A stretch of 50,250 nt of DNA from Edaphobacter aggregans (GTDB lineage: Bacteria > Acidobacteriota > Terriglobia > Terriglobales > Acidobacteriaceae): the NCBI GenBank assembly GCA_022736715.1, contig DZDJ01000019.1, forward strand, positions 1 to 50,250. The letters are read 5' to 3'. The notes below the pieces were generated by a model, which was given only the letters and a program-made list of their open reading frames with translations, did not search any database and was not told where the DNA came from. This document shows, in pieces, positions 17,177-25,959 of this stretch; the first letter of the stretch is position 1, and every line of letters begins with the position of its first letter. A program made the position numbers and the translations under genes.

Positions 17177-17722
17177 ATGCTTTTCCGAAAACCGCTTCTG
17201 GCAAGCCTTTTAATATTGCTCTCCCTCGCACTTCCGGCCGCGCACGCGGCAGACGACGGCGTTTCCCCCGGCCCGGCTGTGTATCGGCTGCATCTCTACC
17301 AGTTGCACACGCAGGAGCGCATCAACATCGTCTACCGCATTGGCGACCGTTATCTGCCCACCGCCGTGTCGCAGCTCGACTACTTTCTGCGCGACTACCG
17401 CACCGGCACGGAAAAGGACTACGATCTGCGCGAGTTCGATCTGCTGCATGACCTGATGGTGCGGCTGGGCCGCCCCGACGGCGAGATCGACATCGTCTGC
17501 GGCTATCGCACGCCCAAGACCAACACCTATCTGCGCGAGCACACGCAGGGCGTTGCCCGCCACAGCCAGCACATGGCGGCCAGGGCCATCGACATCCGCG
17601 TCCCCGGCGTCTCCACCGCGCGGCTGCGCGATGCCGCGCTTTCGCTGCATCGTGGCGGCGTGGGCTATTACCCGGCCTCCGGCTTTGTGCATGTGGATGT
17701 GGGCCCGGTGCGCCGCTGGTAG
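17177..17722 (+). CDS. DUF882/YcbK-like murein peptidase (MepK family)
   Basis: A periplasmic zinc peptidase-like protein of 181 residues. A signal peptide (MLFRKPLLASLLILLSLALPAAHA) precedes a peptidase M15/DUF882 domain with the zinc-site motifs HSQHMAARAIDIRVPG (H-x7-D) and FVHVDVGPVRRW (H-x-D). E. coli YcbK/MepK cleaves peptidoglycan cross-links, including those made by L,D-transpeptidases. GAGGAC precedes the ATG. It is convergent with a YcbB-like L,D-transpeptidase whose stop codon lies four bases away; in Enterobacteria the two genes are neighbours on the same strand. The shared location supports a cell-wall role for both. Confidence 0.88.
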   Translation: MLFRKPLLASLLILLSLALPAAHAADDGVSPGPAVYRLHLYQLHTQERINIVYRIGDRYLPTAVSQLDYFLRDYRTGTEKDYDLREFDLLHDLMVRLGRPDGEIDIVCGYRTPKTNTYLREHTQGVARHSQHMAARAIDIRVPGVSTARLRDAALSLHRGGVGYYPASGFVHVDVGPVRRW

Positions 17723-17725
17723 CCG

Positions 17726-19438
17726 CTACTGCGGATACGGCCGTCCTTTGGCCAGCGTGGCATTCAGCGCCCGGTCGTGCCCGTAGAGGTCGTGGAAGAA
17801 GTGGACATCGCCAGCGCTGTCCACAATCACCGTCAGATACACGATGAGCACTGGCACCGGCTGCGGCAGATTCACCTGCCGATTGTCCGGGCCGGACTGC
17901 ATGGCCTGCTCAATGCTCTCGCGCGTCCACTCCGGACGGCTGCGCAGCAGCCACTCGGCCAGTTCCACCGGTTTCTCGACGCGCACGCACCCGTGGCTGA
18001 AGTCGCGCCGCGACTGCGCAAACAGTTGTGGCGCAGGCGTGCTGTGCAGATACACGTTGTACTCATTCGGAAACATGAACTTGACCAGTCCCAGCGCGTT
18101 GGCCGGCCCGGGACGCTGCCGCACCAGCAACCGGCCGGAGCGCATTTCCGCAATCATCGCTTCGCTGACGGGTCCGCGGCTCACCACGCTGCCGCTCTGG
18201 TCCGTCACTTCAAAGTCCTTCTTCGCCAGGTAGTTTGGATTCCTGCGCAGATCGGGCACAATCTCTGCCCGCGTAATACTGAGCGGCACATTCCAGTACG
18301 GGCGAAAGATGATGTACTTCATCTCGCCGGTAAAGACCGGCGTCTGGTGGCGCACGGCCTTGCCCACCACCACCTTCATGCGCAGCACCACCTGGTGATC
18401 GGCTGAGATCACGCGCAGCACAAACTCCGGCACATTCACCACCACCGGCGGCTGCGGAAAGTTCGGCGGCAGCCAGCGCCAGCGCTCCAGCGCATCGTCC
18501 AGTTGCAGCAAACGCTGCTGCAGCGGAACATTCAGTTGCCGCAGCGTCTCTTTGCCGATGCGGCCATCCGGCTCCAGCCCATGCCGCTGCTGAAAGCGCT
18601 TTATGGCCTCCACCAGCGTTCCGTCGTAGTGGTTGCCTGCCGTGTCCACCACTGCCTCCGCGGGCAGGTCCCCCACCAGCCGCAGCCGCTGCGCCAGCAG
18701 AGGAATGCCAGCGTAAGTATCTCCGGGCGCCACGGTTTTGCTGATCTCCGGCAGCGGCGCGCTGTGGTCTTCGGCGGCCAGCTTCAGGTAGTGCTGCAAC
18801 GCAGCCTCCGTCCGCTGATATGCGGCGTATTGCGGTTCCACCTGGCCGAGCACCGCAGCCACATTGCTGGCCGCGACCACCTGCTGCAGCAGAAACTGCG
18901 CCAGATCGTACTGCCGGTGGTCCACTTCCATATCAAACTGGAAATGCCTGGGATTCACGCGGCCGCTGTGCAGGTCTGCAAGATAGCGCATGGCGCAGAT
19001 GGTCAGCGCGGCATCCGCTTGCGCCACCACATCGGCATTGCCGCGCGACGACTGCAATGCCGCCAGCCGCTGCGGCCAGCGCGAAGCATCGTAGTCCTCC
19101 GGATTCAGCCCCTTCTGCTGGCTGCCCTGGAAGGCCGCGATCATGGCCGTTGCCTGCGGAGTGAGCACCCCCTGGTGCAGCCACACCGGATGGTACTGCG
19201 CCGCGGCATACAACTGCTGCACGGCCTGCTGATCGTGAGAAAAGTCCGGCCAGCGCAGTGCAGCCAGATGACCGCCCGCCGCAATCGCCTGCAACTGCGC
19301 CGCGACGGCGGCCGCATCAGGAACAGGGGTTGCGTGCCGGGCAGCGGAGCCTCCATGCCGGCTGCAACCCAGCGGAAGCAGCAGAAGAAGCGCCAGAACC
19401 GCAACGGGAAGATCCACTCTGCGCCGGACAAAGAACAT
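17726..19438 (-). CDS. L,D-transpeptidase, YcbB/LdtD-like, predicted lipoprotein
   Basis: Forms 3-3 cross-links in peptidoglycan in the periplasm. Of 570 residues, the N-terminus is a lipoprotein signal (LLLLLPLGCS, lipobox Cys25) instead of the membrane anchor of E. coli LdtD. A helical scaffold domain follows, then a peptidoglycan-binding module (about residues 255-310, YDGTLVEAIKRFQQRHGLEPDGRIGKETLRQL), and the YkuD catalytic domain with HSTP...DFSHGCVRVEKP (catalytic Cys484). The PG-binding module placed inside the capping subdomain is a YcbB trait. The C-terminal VYLTVIVDSAGDVHFFHDLYGHD strand is also typical. Confidence 0.93.
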   Translation of the reverse strand: MFFVRRRVDLPVAVLALLLLLPLGCSRHGGSAARHATPVPDAAAVAAQLQAIAAGGHLAALRWPDFSHDQQAVQQLYAAAQYHPVWLHQGVLTPQATAMIAAFQGSQQKGLNPEDYDASRWPQRLAALQSSRGNADVVAQADAALTICAMRYLADLHSGRVNPRHFQFDMEVDHRQYDLAQFLLQQVVAASNVAAVLGQVEPQYAAYQRTEAALQHYLKLAAEDHSAPLPEISKTVAPGDTYAGIPLLAQRLRLVGDLPAEAVVDTAGNHYDGTLVEAIKRFQQRHGLEPDGRIGKETLRQLNVPLQQRLLQLDDALERWRWLPPNFPQPPVVVNVPEFVLRVISADHQVVLRMKVVVGKAVRHQTPVFTGEMKYIIFRPYWNVPLSITRAEIVPDLRRNPNYLAKKDFEVTDQSGSVVSRGPVSEAMIAEMRSGRLLVRQRPGPANALGLVKFMFPNEYNVYLHSTPAPQLFAQSRRDFSHGCVRVEKPVELAEWLLRSRPEWTRESIEQAMQSGPDNRQVNLPQPVPVLIVYLTVIVDSAGDVHFFHDLYGHDRALNATLAKGRPYPQ

Positions 19439-19523
19439 GCCCCATTAAACCACTCCCGCTTTTTCCGGACAGGAAAGATTGCAGCGGGAGCAGCAACCGG
19501 GAAAGAAGAGGCGGGAAGGATGT

Positions 19524-19560
19524 GTTGCTCCCATGCCTCGTCATGAGACCTGGGAGCAAC
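19524..19560 (-). terminator. Hairpin after sugar-porter gene
   Basis: Ten-base perfect arms GTTGCTCCCA / TGGGAGCAAC separated by 17 bases, 34 bases past the MFS stop codon on the minus strand. No T run; probably a termination or stabilising hairpin. Confidence 0.5.
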
Positions 19561-19593
19561 CTCTATTGTGGATGAGGAATGCGGAAAGCCCTG

Positions 19594-21318
19594 CTACGCG
19601 GCGCTCTTCTCGAAATAGGCTTCGATCTCTTCGAGCGTTTTGCCCTTTGTCTCTGGCAGGAAGAATGCTGCCGTGATGAAATACACCACCGTGCAACCGG
19701 CCCAGAAGAGAAACATCCCGTAGTAGCCGTAATTGCCCACCACCGGCAGAAAGACCGCCGCAATCACCGTGGACGCGCCCTGGTTCAGCAGCAGCGCAAT
19801 GCCCATGCCGGTGGAGCGGATGCGCATCGGCATCAGCTCTGACAGCGTAAGCCAGACCACCACCCCCGGACCCACCGCATAGGCGGCGATAAACAGCGCC
19901 AGGCACAACGTGATCAGCCAGCCGGTATTTTCTGAAGGGATCGGCCCATAGAACGCGTGTTCGATGGTAAGCGGCTTTCCCTTCGCGCCTGCCTCCGGCG
20001 CAATTTGCAGCACCGGATTGGCGTCATCGCTGGAGACGCTCACCATCTGGCTGCCGCTGCCGTAGGAGTAGACCACTGTCAGCATCATCGGCTTCTGCGC
20101 ATCTCCGGCCGCGGCGCTCAACCGGCTCAGCGGCAGCGTCACCCGGTCAGTCGACTGCGCTGCAGCCAATTCGCTCCGCACATCCACACGCTTCGACTCA
20201 AAACTGAGAAAGAGCACCGCGCCAGCCACCAGTGAAAGAATGATTCCACCGGTGCCCAGCTTCAGCAGAAATTTGCGGCCCTTGCGGTCCACCAGCAGAA
20301 CAGCCACCAGCGTCATGGCGCAGTTGAGCAGCTTCACCACCACATCACCTTGCGTGGCGTGCGTGGCGCTCATGCCTGCGTGTCTTAGGATGACGACAAG
20401 AAAACCAAGGATGGAATTGATTCCAGTCGTCTGATTGCAGGCGAGAATAATGCAGGCCAGCACAAACGGAATGACGTATTTCCGCCGCAGCAGCGAGTCC
20501 TGCTCCTTCGACTGAACCCCAGCCGACTGGGCCGCATCCGGCTGCTCATGCAGCAAGGTCTGCATCTTGCGCAGCTCCGCTTCCGCTTTGTGCGCCACAA
20601 ACAAGCGCTGCAACGAACGCAACGCCTCCGCCGCTTTGCCGCGATGCAGCAGCCAGCGCGGCGACTCGCTCAGAAAAAATGTTCCCGCAAAGAACATCAG
20701 CCCAGGATAGACCACCGCCAGGAACATGCCGCGCCAGGCATGGTTCTCTGCCGCCAGAATCAGCGTTGTATTACCGTGGGCCAATGCAATCACCGCCTCG
20801 GCCTGGCGCGTGTAATACCAGCCAATGAGCGCCGCCAGCGCAATGCCAAACGTCAGCATGAACTGGAAGATGGCCGTTCCGCGGCCACGATTGTCCGCGT
20901 CCATGGATTCGGCCAGGTACAGCGGCACCACCACGGCAATCACGCCGCCGCTCATGCCCTGCAGCAACCGCCCCAGCAGCAACGGCACAAAGCCCTGCGA
21001 AATGACGATGATCACCACGCTGGCGACAAACATCACCCCGCTGACCACCATCATTTTGCGGCGGCCAAACCAGTCTGCCAGCACACCGGCCAGCGGCGAC
21101 GACACCATGCTGCCACCCAGCACCGCTGCTACGATCATCGAGGTCTGCGCCAGCGTGAGCTGCACCGTTTTGCCCAGATACAGCAGCGCCGCGGCAATAA
21201 TTCCGACATCGATTCCATACAGCAGTCCGCCGAGGCCTGCGATTGCCAGCAGCAGCAGCCGGTACCAAACATTGCTCTGCGCGCCGCGGGCAGGAAGTGC
21301 AGTTTCTGAATTGGCCAT
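19594..21318 (-). CDS. MFS transporter, sugar-porter family, with large periplasmic loop
   Basis: An inner-membrane sugar:H+ symporter-like protein of 574 residues. Sugar-porter signatures are present: GLLYGIDVGIIAAAL in helix 1, ADWFGRRKMM (loop 2-3), GRLLQGMSGG, LSESPRWLLHRGK at the end of helix 6, ACNQTTGINSI in helix 7, LVDRKGRKFLL (loop 8-9) and LPETKGKTLEEIE at the C-terminus. Between helices 9 and 10 (residues about 374-465) is an extra hydrophilic segment of about 90 residues rich in Ser, Val and Asp, predicted periplasmic, which ordinary members lack. The gene is upstream-adjacent to the amidohydrolase on the same strand (60-base gap), so they may be co-transcribed. Substrate is not determined by sequence. 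Confidence 0.9.
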   Translation of the reverse strand: MANSETALPARGAQSNVWYRLLLLAIAGLGGLLYGIDVGIIAAALLYLGKTVQLTLAQTSMIVAAVLGGSMVSSPLAGVLADWFGRRKMMVVSGVMFVASVVIIVISQGFVPLLLGRLLQGMSGGVIAVVVPLYLAESMDADNRGRGTAIFQFMLTFGIALAALIGWYYTRQAEAVIALAHGNTTLILAAENHAWRGMFLAVVYPGLMFFAGTFFLSESPRWLLHRGKAAEALRSLQRLFVAHKAEAELRKMQTLLHEQPDAAQSAGVQSKEQDSLLRRKYVIPFVLACIILACNQTTGINSILGFLVVILRHAGMSATHATQGDVVVKLLNCAMTLVAVLLVDRKGRKFLLKLGTGGIILSLVAGAVLFLSFESKRVDVRSELAAAQSTDRVTLPLSRLSAAAGDAQKPMMLTVVYSYGSGSQMVSVSSDDANPVLQIAPEAGAKGKPLTIEHAFYGPIPSENTGWLITLCLALFIAAYAVGPGVVVWLTLSELMPMRIRSTGMGIALLLNQGASTVIAAVFLPVVGNYGYYGMFLFWAGCTVVYFITAAFFLPETKGKTLEEIEAYFEKSAA

Positions 21319-21377
21319 GTCCGGGAGAGAAATCCTGTCGTAAGTAGATTCTGCAACGCCTGCGATGAGGGTTGTCT

Positions 21378-22493
21378 TTAGCGTAGCAGCCGCAGTGCGT
21401 TCTCGCGATAAATACTGCGCAGCACCTCTTCCGGCAAATGCAGACCATAGATGCTCCAGCGGCCCTGGCGCGAGGCATGCGATGGATATTCAAAGTACTC
21501 GTCCGCCGTCTCCAGAAAGCGGAAATAGAGGCGATACATCTTCTCTTCCGGCAGCAGATCGGCGCCGAACAGGATGCGGTCCGCAAAGCGCAGAAAGAAC
21601 TCGCGCGCCGCGTAGGGCTGCCGCCCCAGTTCCGAGGCGCGCGCGCTGATGTCCACCATCACGTTGCTGTGCGCGGCCAGCATCTGCGTGGCCCGCGCCA
21701 GATGCTCTCCGCTTTCGGCCACATGCGCAGCCACAAAGGTGGTCTTCGGATGCCGCGCAAAGACGCGGTTACGTTGCTCCAACAACTCCACCTTGGAGTA
21801 CTGCGAGCCTTGAAAACCCCAGTCCGGATGCGCCGCCAGTTCCTCATATCGCTCATTCTTGTTGTCGATTGGCAGAAAGAATGCGTCCGGATCGGCCGTG
21901 TGGAACATCACCGGAATCCCCAGTTCGGCGGCCTTGTCAAAAATGGGCGCCAGCCGCTCGTCGTCAATCCGCAGCAGCTCGCCCGCGCCATCGCGCACGC
22001 TCAGGCCCAGGTCCTTCCAGAACTTGATGCCCTGCGCGCCCCGCTCCACCAGCCGCTCCAGCCGCTCGCAGGTGACTGCGGCAAAGTCGGCACGCTCCAC
22101 GCCCGACCAGTCCATCCAGCCGATGGTGGCAAAGCGCTTAGCGTCGGCAGAATGAAATTTATCGATCATGCGCAGCGCGGCTTCGCCCGTCTGCATGGTG
22201 ATGTTAACCACGCGCTCCACGTTGCAGGCATCCATCACGCGCAGCACCTCGGCTGGCTCCGTCGCGTCCAGATGATTGTGATAATCGATGACCGGAAAGC
22301 GTGCCCGCAGCACGTCATGCTCCGGCGTCACCAGCATCGACTGCGGCTCAAACTCGCTGAGCGGCAAATCCACCTTGGCCTTTGCCGTCACCATGGCGAC
22401 GAATTTGTCCTGCTGCTGCGTTTTCTTGTCCTGCTGCTCCGGTTTTTTGTCCGCTTGTCCCGATGCTTTAACCTGCTCTTCTGAAGCCGCCAT
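21378..22493 (-). CDS. Amidohydrolase-2 family metal hydrolase (cytosolic)
   Basis: A TIM-barrel amidohydrolase of about 370 residues with no signal peptide; its N-terminus is a Lys/Gln-rich tract (KKPEQQDKKTQQQDK). Metal-site-like motifs are FPVIDYHNHLD, IKFWKDLGL (carbamylated-Lys region), VMFHTADPDAFF, VAAHVAES and ILFGADL. ATG 22493 has AGGAGG eight bases upstream. It is a paralogue of the lipoprotein amidohydrolase at 27968 (shared K-x-W-K-x-x-G, ADPD and later motifs), although it is cytosolic. It precedes the sugar porter on the same strand. Its promoter region carries the GAAA/CAT/CGAA element seen near the amino-sugar genes. Substrate unknown. Confidence 0.87.
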   Translation of the reverse strand: MAASEEQVKASGQADKKPEQQDKKTQQQDKFVAMVTAKAKVDLPLSEFEPQSMLVTPEHDVLRARFPVIDYHNHLDATEPAEVLRVMDACNVERVVNITMQTGEAALRMIDKFHSADAKRFATIGWMDWSGVERADFAAVTCERLERLVERGAQGIKFWKDLGLSVRDGAGELLRIDDERLAPIFDKAAELGIPVMFHTADPDAFFLPIDNKNERYEELAAHPDWGFQGSQYSKVELLEQRNRVFARHPKTTFVAAHVAESGEHLARATQMLAAHSNVMVDISARASELGRQPYAAREFFLRFADRILFGADLLPEEKMYRLYFRFLETADEYFEYPSHASRQGRWSIYGLHLPEEVLRSIYRENALRLLR

Positions 22494-22568
22494 CCCCGTG
22501 TTCCTCCTGAAATTCACACCGCCCGGTACATCTCCGCACAGCTTTGCCGGGTAGCACCAGCCCTGAAA

Positions 22569-22610
22569 GAAATATAAATCGAAATTAAAATGAAATCATA
22601 CGAAATTTAT
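22569..22610 (-). promoter_or_regulatory. Putative AgaR/DeoR-type operator upstream of amidohydrolase
   Basis: CGAAATT occurs twice exactly 21 bases apart with TGAAATCATA between, read on the plus strand. The unit GAAATCATACGAAATT matches the nagB upstream unit GAAAGCATTCGAAATT (found there on the minus strand). Two-turn spacing suits a repressor that binds two adjacent sites. Confidence 0.45.
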
Positions 22611-22802
22611 AGAAACAAAACAAACATGCGGCGGGCAGACACACGCAAAGCTCTGCGCAGCTTCGCCAGCAGGCACATCAGAATGACTCGTTAAGGCAAA
22701 AGCAGAGTTGCTGTGAGGTGTATGTTTTTTGAAGCGAGTGCCTGGCCGCGCCGATTCAATGCCTGCGGCTTCGTCTTACACACTCTCTCTGCTTTTGCTT
22801 GA

Positions 22803-22915
22803 TAGCGGTTTCCCGGTTGGTGTAGAGGGAACGTGGTGCCCTGATAATGGCTTTTTCTCAGAAAAAACCATCCTGCATCTCCCTGGAAACTCCATGAAAA
22901 CTGGGGAATCGCTAT
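22803..22915. repeat. Dispersed intergenic repeat, copy 2 (inverted, diverged)
   Basis: The same element as at 1144 and 46088 but in opposite orientation. It starts TAGCGGTTTCCCGGTT and ends AACTGGGGAATCGCTA, with the GGCTTTTTCTCAGAAAAAACC hairpin inside. More substitutions than between the other two copies indicate an older insertion. Confidence 0.8.
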
Positions 22916-22997
22916 CAGACGGGCCTTCTTTTTCAGGCATTTGCTGCGGATGCGCGGCGTGGCAACGCAGCGAATGCCTTTGCGTCGGCCGCATCCG

Positions 22998-23984
22998 CTA
23001 CATCTCCTGCGGGTCCCAGACCATGGCATCGAAGCTATGACTTGCGGAAAAGCCAACGTGTTCATAGAGTTGCACGGCGTTGGAGTTGTCCTCCGTCACC
23101 GTCAGGGACAGTACAGAGAAGCCGCGCGCCTGCAGCGTGACTGCGCAGCGCTGCAACAGCAACCGCCCCAGCCCCAGTTTGCGGCTGCCCGGGGTCACAC
23201 AAATTTGTGTGATGTGGCCCACGTCGCCGCGCACGCGGGAGCAAAGCAGCAGCCCCTCCAGCGCGCCGGTGCGCTTGTCTGCCAGCACCCAGGAGGAGTC
23301 CGGATCGAACTGCCCGCATCCGGGGAAACGCACAATGTTGTGCAGGAAGCGCAGCGACCCGGAGACGGAGCGGTACTGGTTGTTGATGCGGCTGTCCAGA
23401 TGCCCGCGATAGGCCAGCGTGATCAGTTCCCCTGCCGACTGAAAATCCGTACTCTGCCACTTGCGCAGGTGCAGGTGCTGCGGAACCGGCGGTTCCGGCA
23501 CCTGGATAAAGACAGCGCCGGATTGCAAGTCGCATTCCAGAAACAGGCGCCGGTAGACGCGGAAGCCCGCCTCCAGAAAGAGCTCCGCATGTAGATGGCT
23601 GGGATGCAGCAGGAGCTGCGACTCAATGCGGTCGACGCCCGGCGTATGCTGGAGTGTTTCCAGCATGTGCGTCAGCAACCGCCCTTCCACCTCGGCCGGG
23701 GCCTGCGAAACGCACAGTGGCGCAGAGGCAAAGACATCTCCGATGACCGCCTTGCTGCCCTCATGCACGCAGAAGACATAGCCGCAGATCTTCCCCTGAT
23801 CCATGGCCGCGTAGCCCGGCAGCACATGCGAGTCCATATACTGCAGCAGCAGATTGGCCGAGCCGCGATAGTCCCAGCGCATCTGCGTGCTCCACTGCTG
23901 GCTTTCTTCCTCAATCAGCGGCCGCAGTTGCCGCGCGGAAAAATGCCGCAGATCCAGAATCTCGAATTGGACGGTTGGAGTCAT
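22998..23984 (-). CDS. Tandem GNAT-family N-acetyltransferase
   Basis: About 328 residues with two GNAT folds. The N-terminal half (residues 1-160) has GYVFCVHEGSKAVIGDVFA and an AELFLEAGFRVYRR end but a weak acetyl-CoA loop. The C-terminal half has the canonical motif A (ITQICVTPGSRKLGLGRLLLQRC) and ends NSNAVQLYEHVGFSASHSF. Only the second domain looks catalytic. The start at ATG 23984 has a weak GAG ribosome site, and the open frame runs further upstream to 24179 where it overlaps the neighbouring glycosyltransferase, so the start is uncertain. Substrate unknown. Confidence 0.8.
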   Translation of the reverse strand: MTPTVQFEILDLRHFSARQLRPLIEEESQQWSTQMRWDYRGSANLLLQYMDSHVLPGYAAMDQGKICGYVFCVHEGSKAVIGDVFASAPLCVSQAPAEVEGRLLTHMLETLQHTPGVDRIESQLLLHPSHLHAELFLEAGFRVYRRLFLECDLQSGAVFIQVPEPPVPQHLHLRKWQSTDFQSAGELITLAYRGHLDSRINNQYRSVSGSLRFLHNIVRFPGCGQFDPDSSWVLADKRTGALEGLLLCSRVRGDVGHITQICVTPGSRKLGLGRLLLQRCAVTLQARGFSVLSLTVTEDNSNAVQLYEHVGFSASHSFDAMVWDPQEM

Positions 23985-24139
23985 CTCGTCGTTTGCCGCC
24001 AGCGAAGCCTGCGGTGGAGCTGTCGCGCGGCGCTCCGCCACTAAAATGCTCTGCGCGGAGTGTACGGGAGCCGGGGTGCAAATGAAAAGCCGGGGGCTGC
24101 CGGCGGGCAACTCTCTGGTTACTGCGGTGCCGTCACCCG

Positions 24140-25915
24140 CTATTTCGCAGCCACCCGATAGACGGCCAGACCCCGCCATTGATACAGGAAGAGCGGCTCG
24201 TAGGTGCGCCCGGCCAGCAGCTCCGGCAGTTTGGGGACATCCTTGATGTTGACGACCAGAATGTGCTCCCCGGCCGGGATGGTTCCGTCCTCGTAGTAGA
24301 CCACCGGCTGGTTGCGGTAAAAGGCCAGTCCGTAATCCAGATCGCGGCGCACGTGGTAGACGGCCAGCGTCTGCACCTCTGGCGCGTCCTGCTGAATCTC
24401 CTGCGCCAGCGGGCGCGCGGAGTAGTTCAGGTCCAGCAGGCGGCCGTTGAGCCTGAGCAGAAAGAAGAGCAGCACCACCACCGGAATCAGCGTGGCGGTG
24501 CGCACCTTCTGCACGCCATACTTCGTCACAATCACAAAGATGATGACCGCCATGGCCAGCGCCACCGCCCCGGCGGTAATCAGCGCGCGGGCCTGCGGCA
24601 CAATCTTTTCATACACCATGTACTGCGGGCTCAGCAGCAGCACAAAGGTGAGCACGCCACCGGTGAGCGAGTGCGCAATCAGCAGCCAAGGGCGCAGGCC
24701 CTTTTCGCGGATGCGGTTCAGGTAGTCCCCGGTGAGAATGGTGATGGGAGGAATTGCGGGCAGGATGTAGCCGGGCAGCTTCGACTCCGAAAAGGTGAAG
24801 AACAGCACCGGAAACAGCGCCCACAGCACCAGAAACTCCGGGAAAGCGTCACCGGCGCGCGGCAGCCCCAGGTAGCGGCTGGGATTGCGGCGCACCCTCC
24901 ACTCCGCAACGGCGATCCTGACCGAATCCACCAGCGCCGTCATCGAAAGCACGACCCACGGCATCAGGGCCAGCAGCAGCACTACCAGGTAATACCAGAT
25001 GGGCTGCTGATGCTCGAAACGGTTGGTGGCAAAGCGCTCCAGGTTGTGCTGCAGAAAGAATTCGCGGAAGAAGGTGGGATTGCGGCGCTGCACAGCTATG
25101 AACCAGGGCAGCACCATGGCCAGATACAGCGCCACGCCCGGCAGCCAGATGGTGCGGCGGAGCAGCGACCACTCCCGCCGCAGCCCGGCAAACAGCACGA
25201 TGATGCACAGCGCCATGAAGGGAGCCACCGGCCCTTTGGCCAGCGTGGCCGCACCGATGAAGAAATACAGATCGAAAAGCCAGAACTTGCGGTCCGTCTC
25301 ATACCAGGCATACCAGCCCAGCATGCCGATGCAGAACGGCGCAGCCAGTTGCATGTCCGTGGAAGCACCGCGCGCGAAACTCAGAATGCCGGCGCAGGAG
25401 GCCGTGATGAGCGCCGCATCCAGGTGCCCGCCCGGACGAAAACGCCGCATGTGCAGATAGATGAGGGCCACCAGCATGAAGGCGAAACTGGCCGAAGGCA
25501 ACCGCGCCGACCAGTCATGCACTCCGAACTCCTCAAAAGTGAACATGGCCCGCCAGTAGTAGAGGGCTGGCTTTTCCAGCCAGGGCTTGCCATAGAGAAT
25601 CGGCGTCACAAAGTCGTGCCGGGCCAGCATTTCGCGGGCCACCTGCGCATAACGGGGCTCGTCTGCGCCGACCAGACCCAACTGTGCACCGCCAAAGTGC
25701 GGCACCAGCCCAAAAAGGAAAAAGTAGGCGGTGAAAACCACCAGAACCACGATTTCCCAGCTCAATGCAAAGGTAGGCCGCTGCCAGATCCGCGAAGGAA
25801 CTGGCAAAGATGGAGTTTCGTGCTGCGTGGAATCACTCACTGTCGACTTATTCCAAACGTACCCCGAAGATCCAGAGAGGTCCGTTGCATCCCCCCGAAG
25901 ATTCAGGTCTTTCAT
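24140..25915 (-). CDS. GT39/ArnT-like polyprenyl-phosphate glycosyltransferase
   Basis: An inner-membrane GT-C glycosyltransferase of about 590 residues with about eleven membrane helices. The first periplasmic loop carries GADEPRYAQVAREML with the catalytic-type acidic residue, and KPWLEKPALYYW follows, a signature of the ArnT/PMT family that transfers sugars from polyprenyl phosphate to lipid A, glycans or proteins. The C-terminal soluble part (residues about 490-590) follows RLNGRLLDLNYSARPLAQEI. The start is uncertain: ATG 25915 avoids overlap with the nrnA gene ending at 25960, but its ribosome site is weak, and GTG codons slightly downstream are possible. Confidence 0.85.
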   Translation of the reverse strand: MKDLNLRGDATDLSGSSGYVWNKSTVSDSTQHETPSLPVPSRIWQRPTFALSWEIVVLVVFTAYFFLFGLVPHFGGAQLGLVGADEPRYAQVAREMLARHDFVTPILYGKPWLEKPALYYWRAMFTFEEFGVHDWSARLPSASFAFMLVALIYLHMRRFRPGGHLDAALITASCAGILSFARGASTDMQLAAPFCIGMLGWYAWYETDRKFWLFDLYFFIGAATLAKGPVAPFMALCIIVLFAGLRREWSLLRRTIWLPGVALYLAMVLPWFIAVQRRNPTFFREFFLQHNLERFATNRFEHQQPIWYYLVVLLLALMPWVVLSMTALVDSVRIAVAEWRVRRNPSRYLGLPRAGDAFPEFLVLWALFPVLFFTFSESKLPGYILPAIPPITILTGDYLNRIREKGLRPWLLIAHSLTGGVLTFVLLLSPQYMVYEKIVPQARALITAGAVALAMAVIIFVIVTKYGVQKVRTATLIPVVVLLFFLLRLNGRLLDLNYSARPLAQEIQQDAPEVQTLAVYHVRRDLDYGLAFYRNQPVVYYEDGTIPAGEHILVVNIKDVPKLPELLAGRTYEPLFLYQWRGLAVYRVAAK

Positions 25916-25959
25916 ACCCAGAAGATTCAGGCTATCAGATTGGCGCCCGGCAGGCAGCA

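Larger units (their letters stand above)
22494..22997. other. Intergenic region with promoter and repeat copy 2
   Basis: About 500 bases without a gene. It contains an AT-rich promoter stretch with operator-like repeats (22569-22610), then GC-rich unassigned sequence, then the inverted copy of the dispersed repeat (22803-22915). Frames crossing the repeat are not credible genes. Confidence 0.6.

Noticed and set aside
22691-23065. Open frame of about 124 codons in the 22.7-23.0 kb gap
   Set aside because: Much of it is translated from the dispersed repeat and it overlaps the end of the GNAT gene; not credible.
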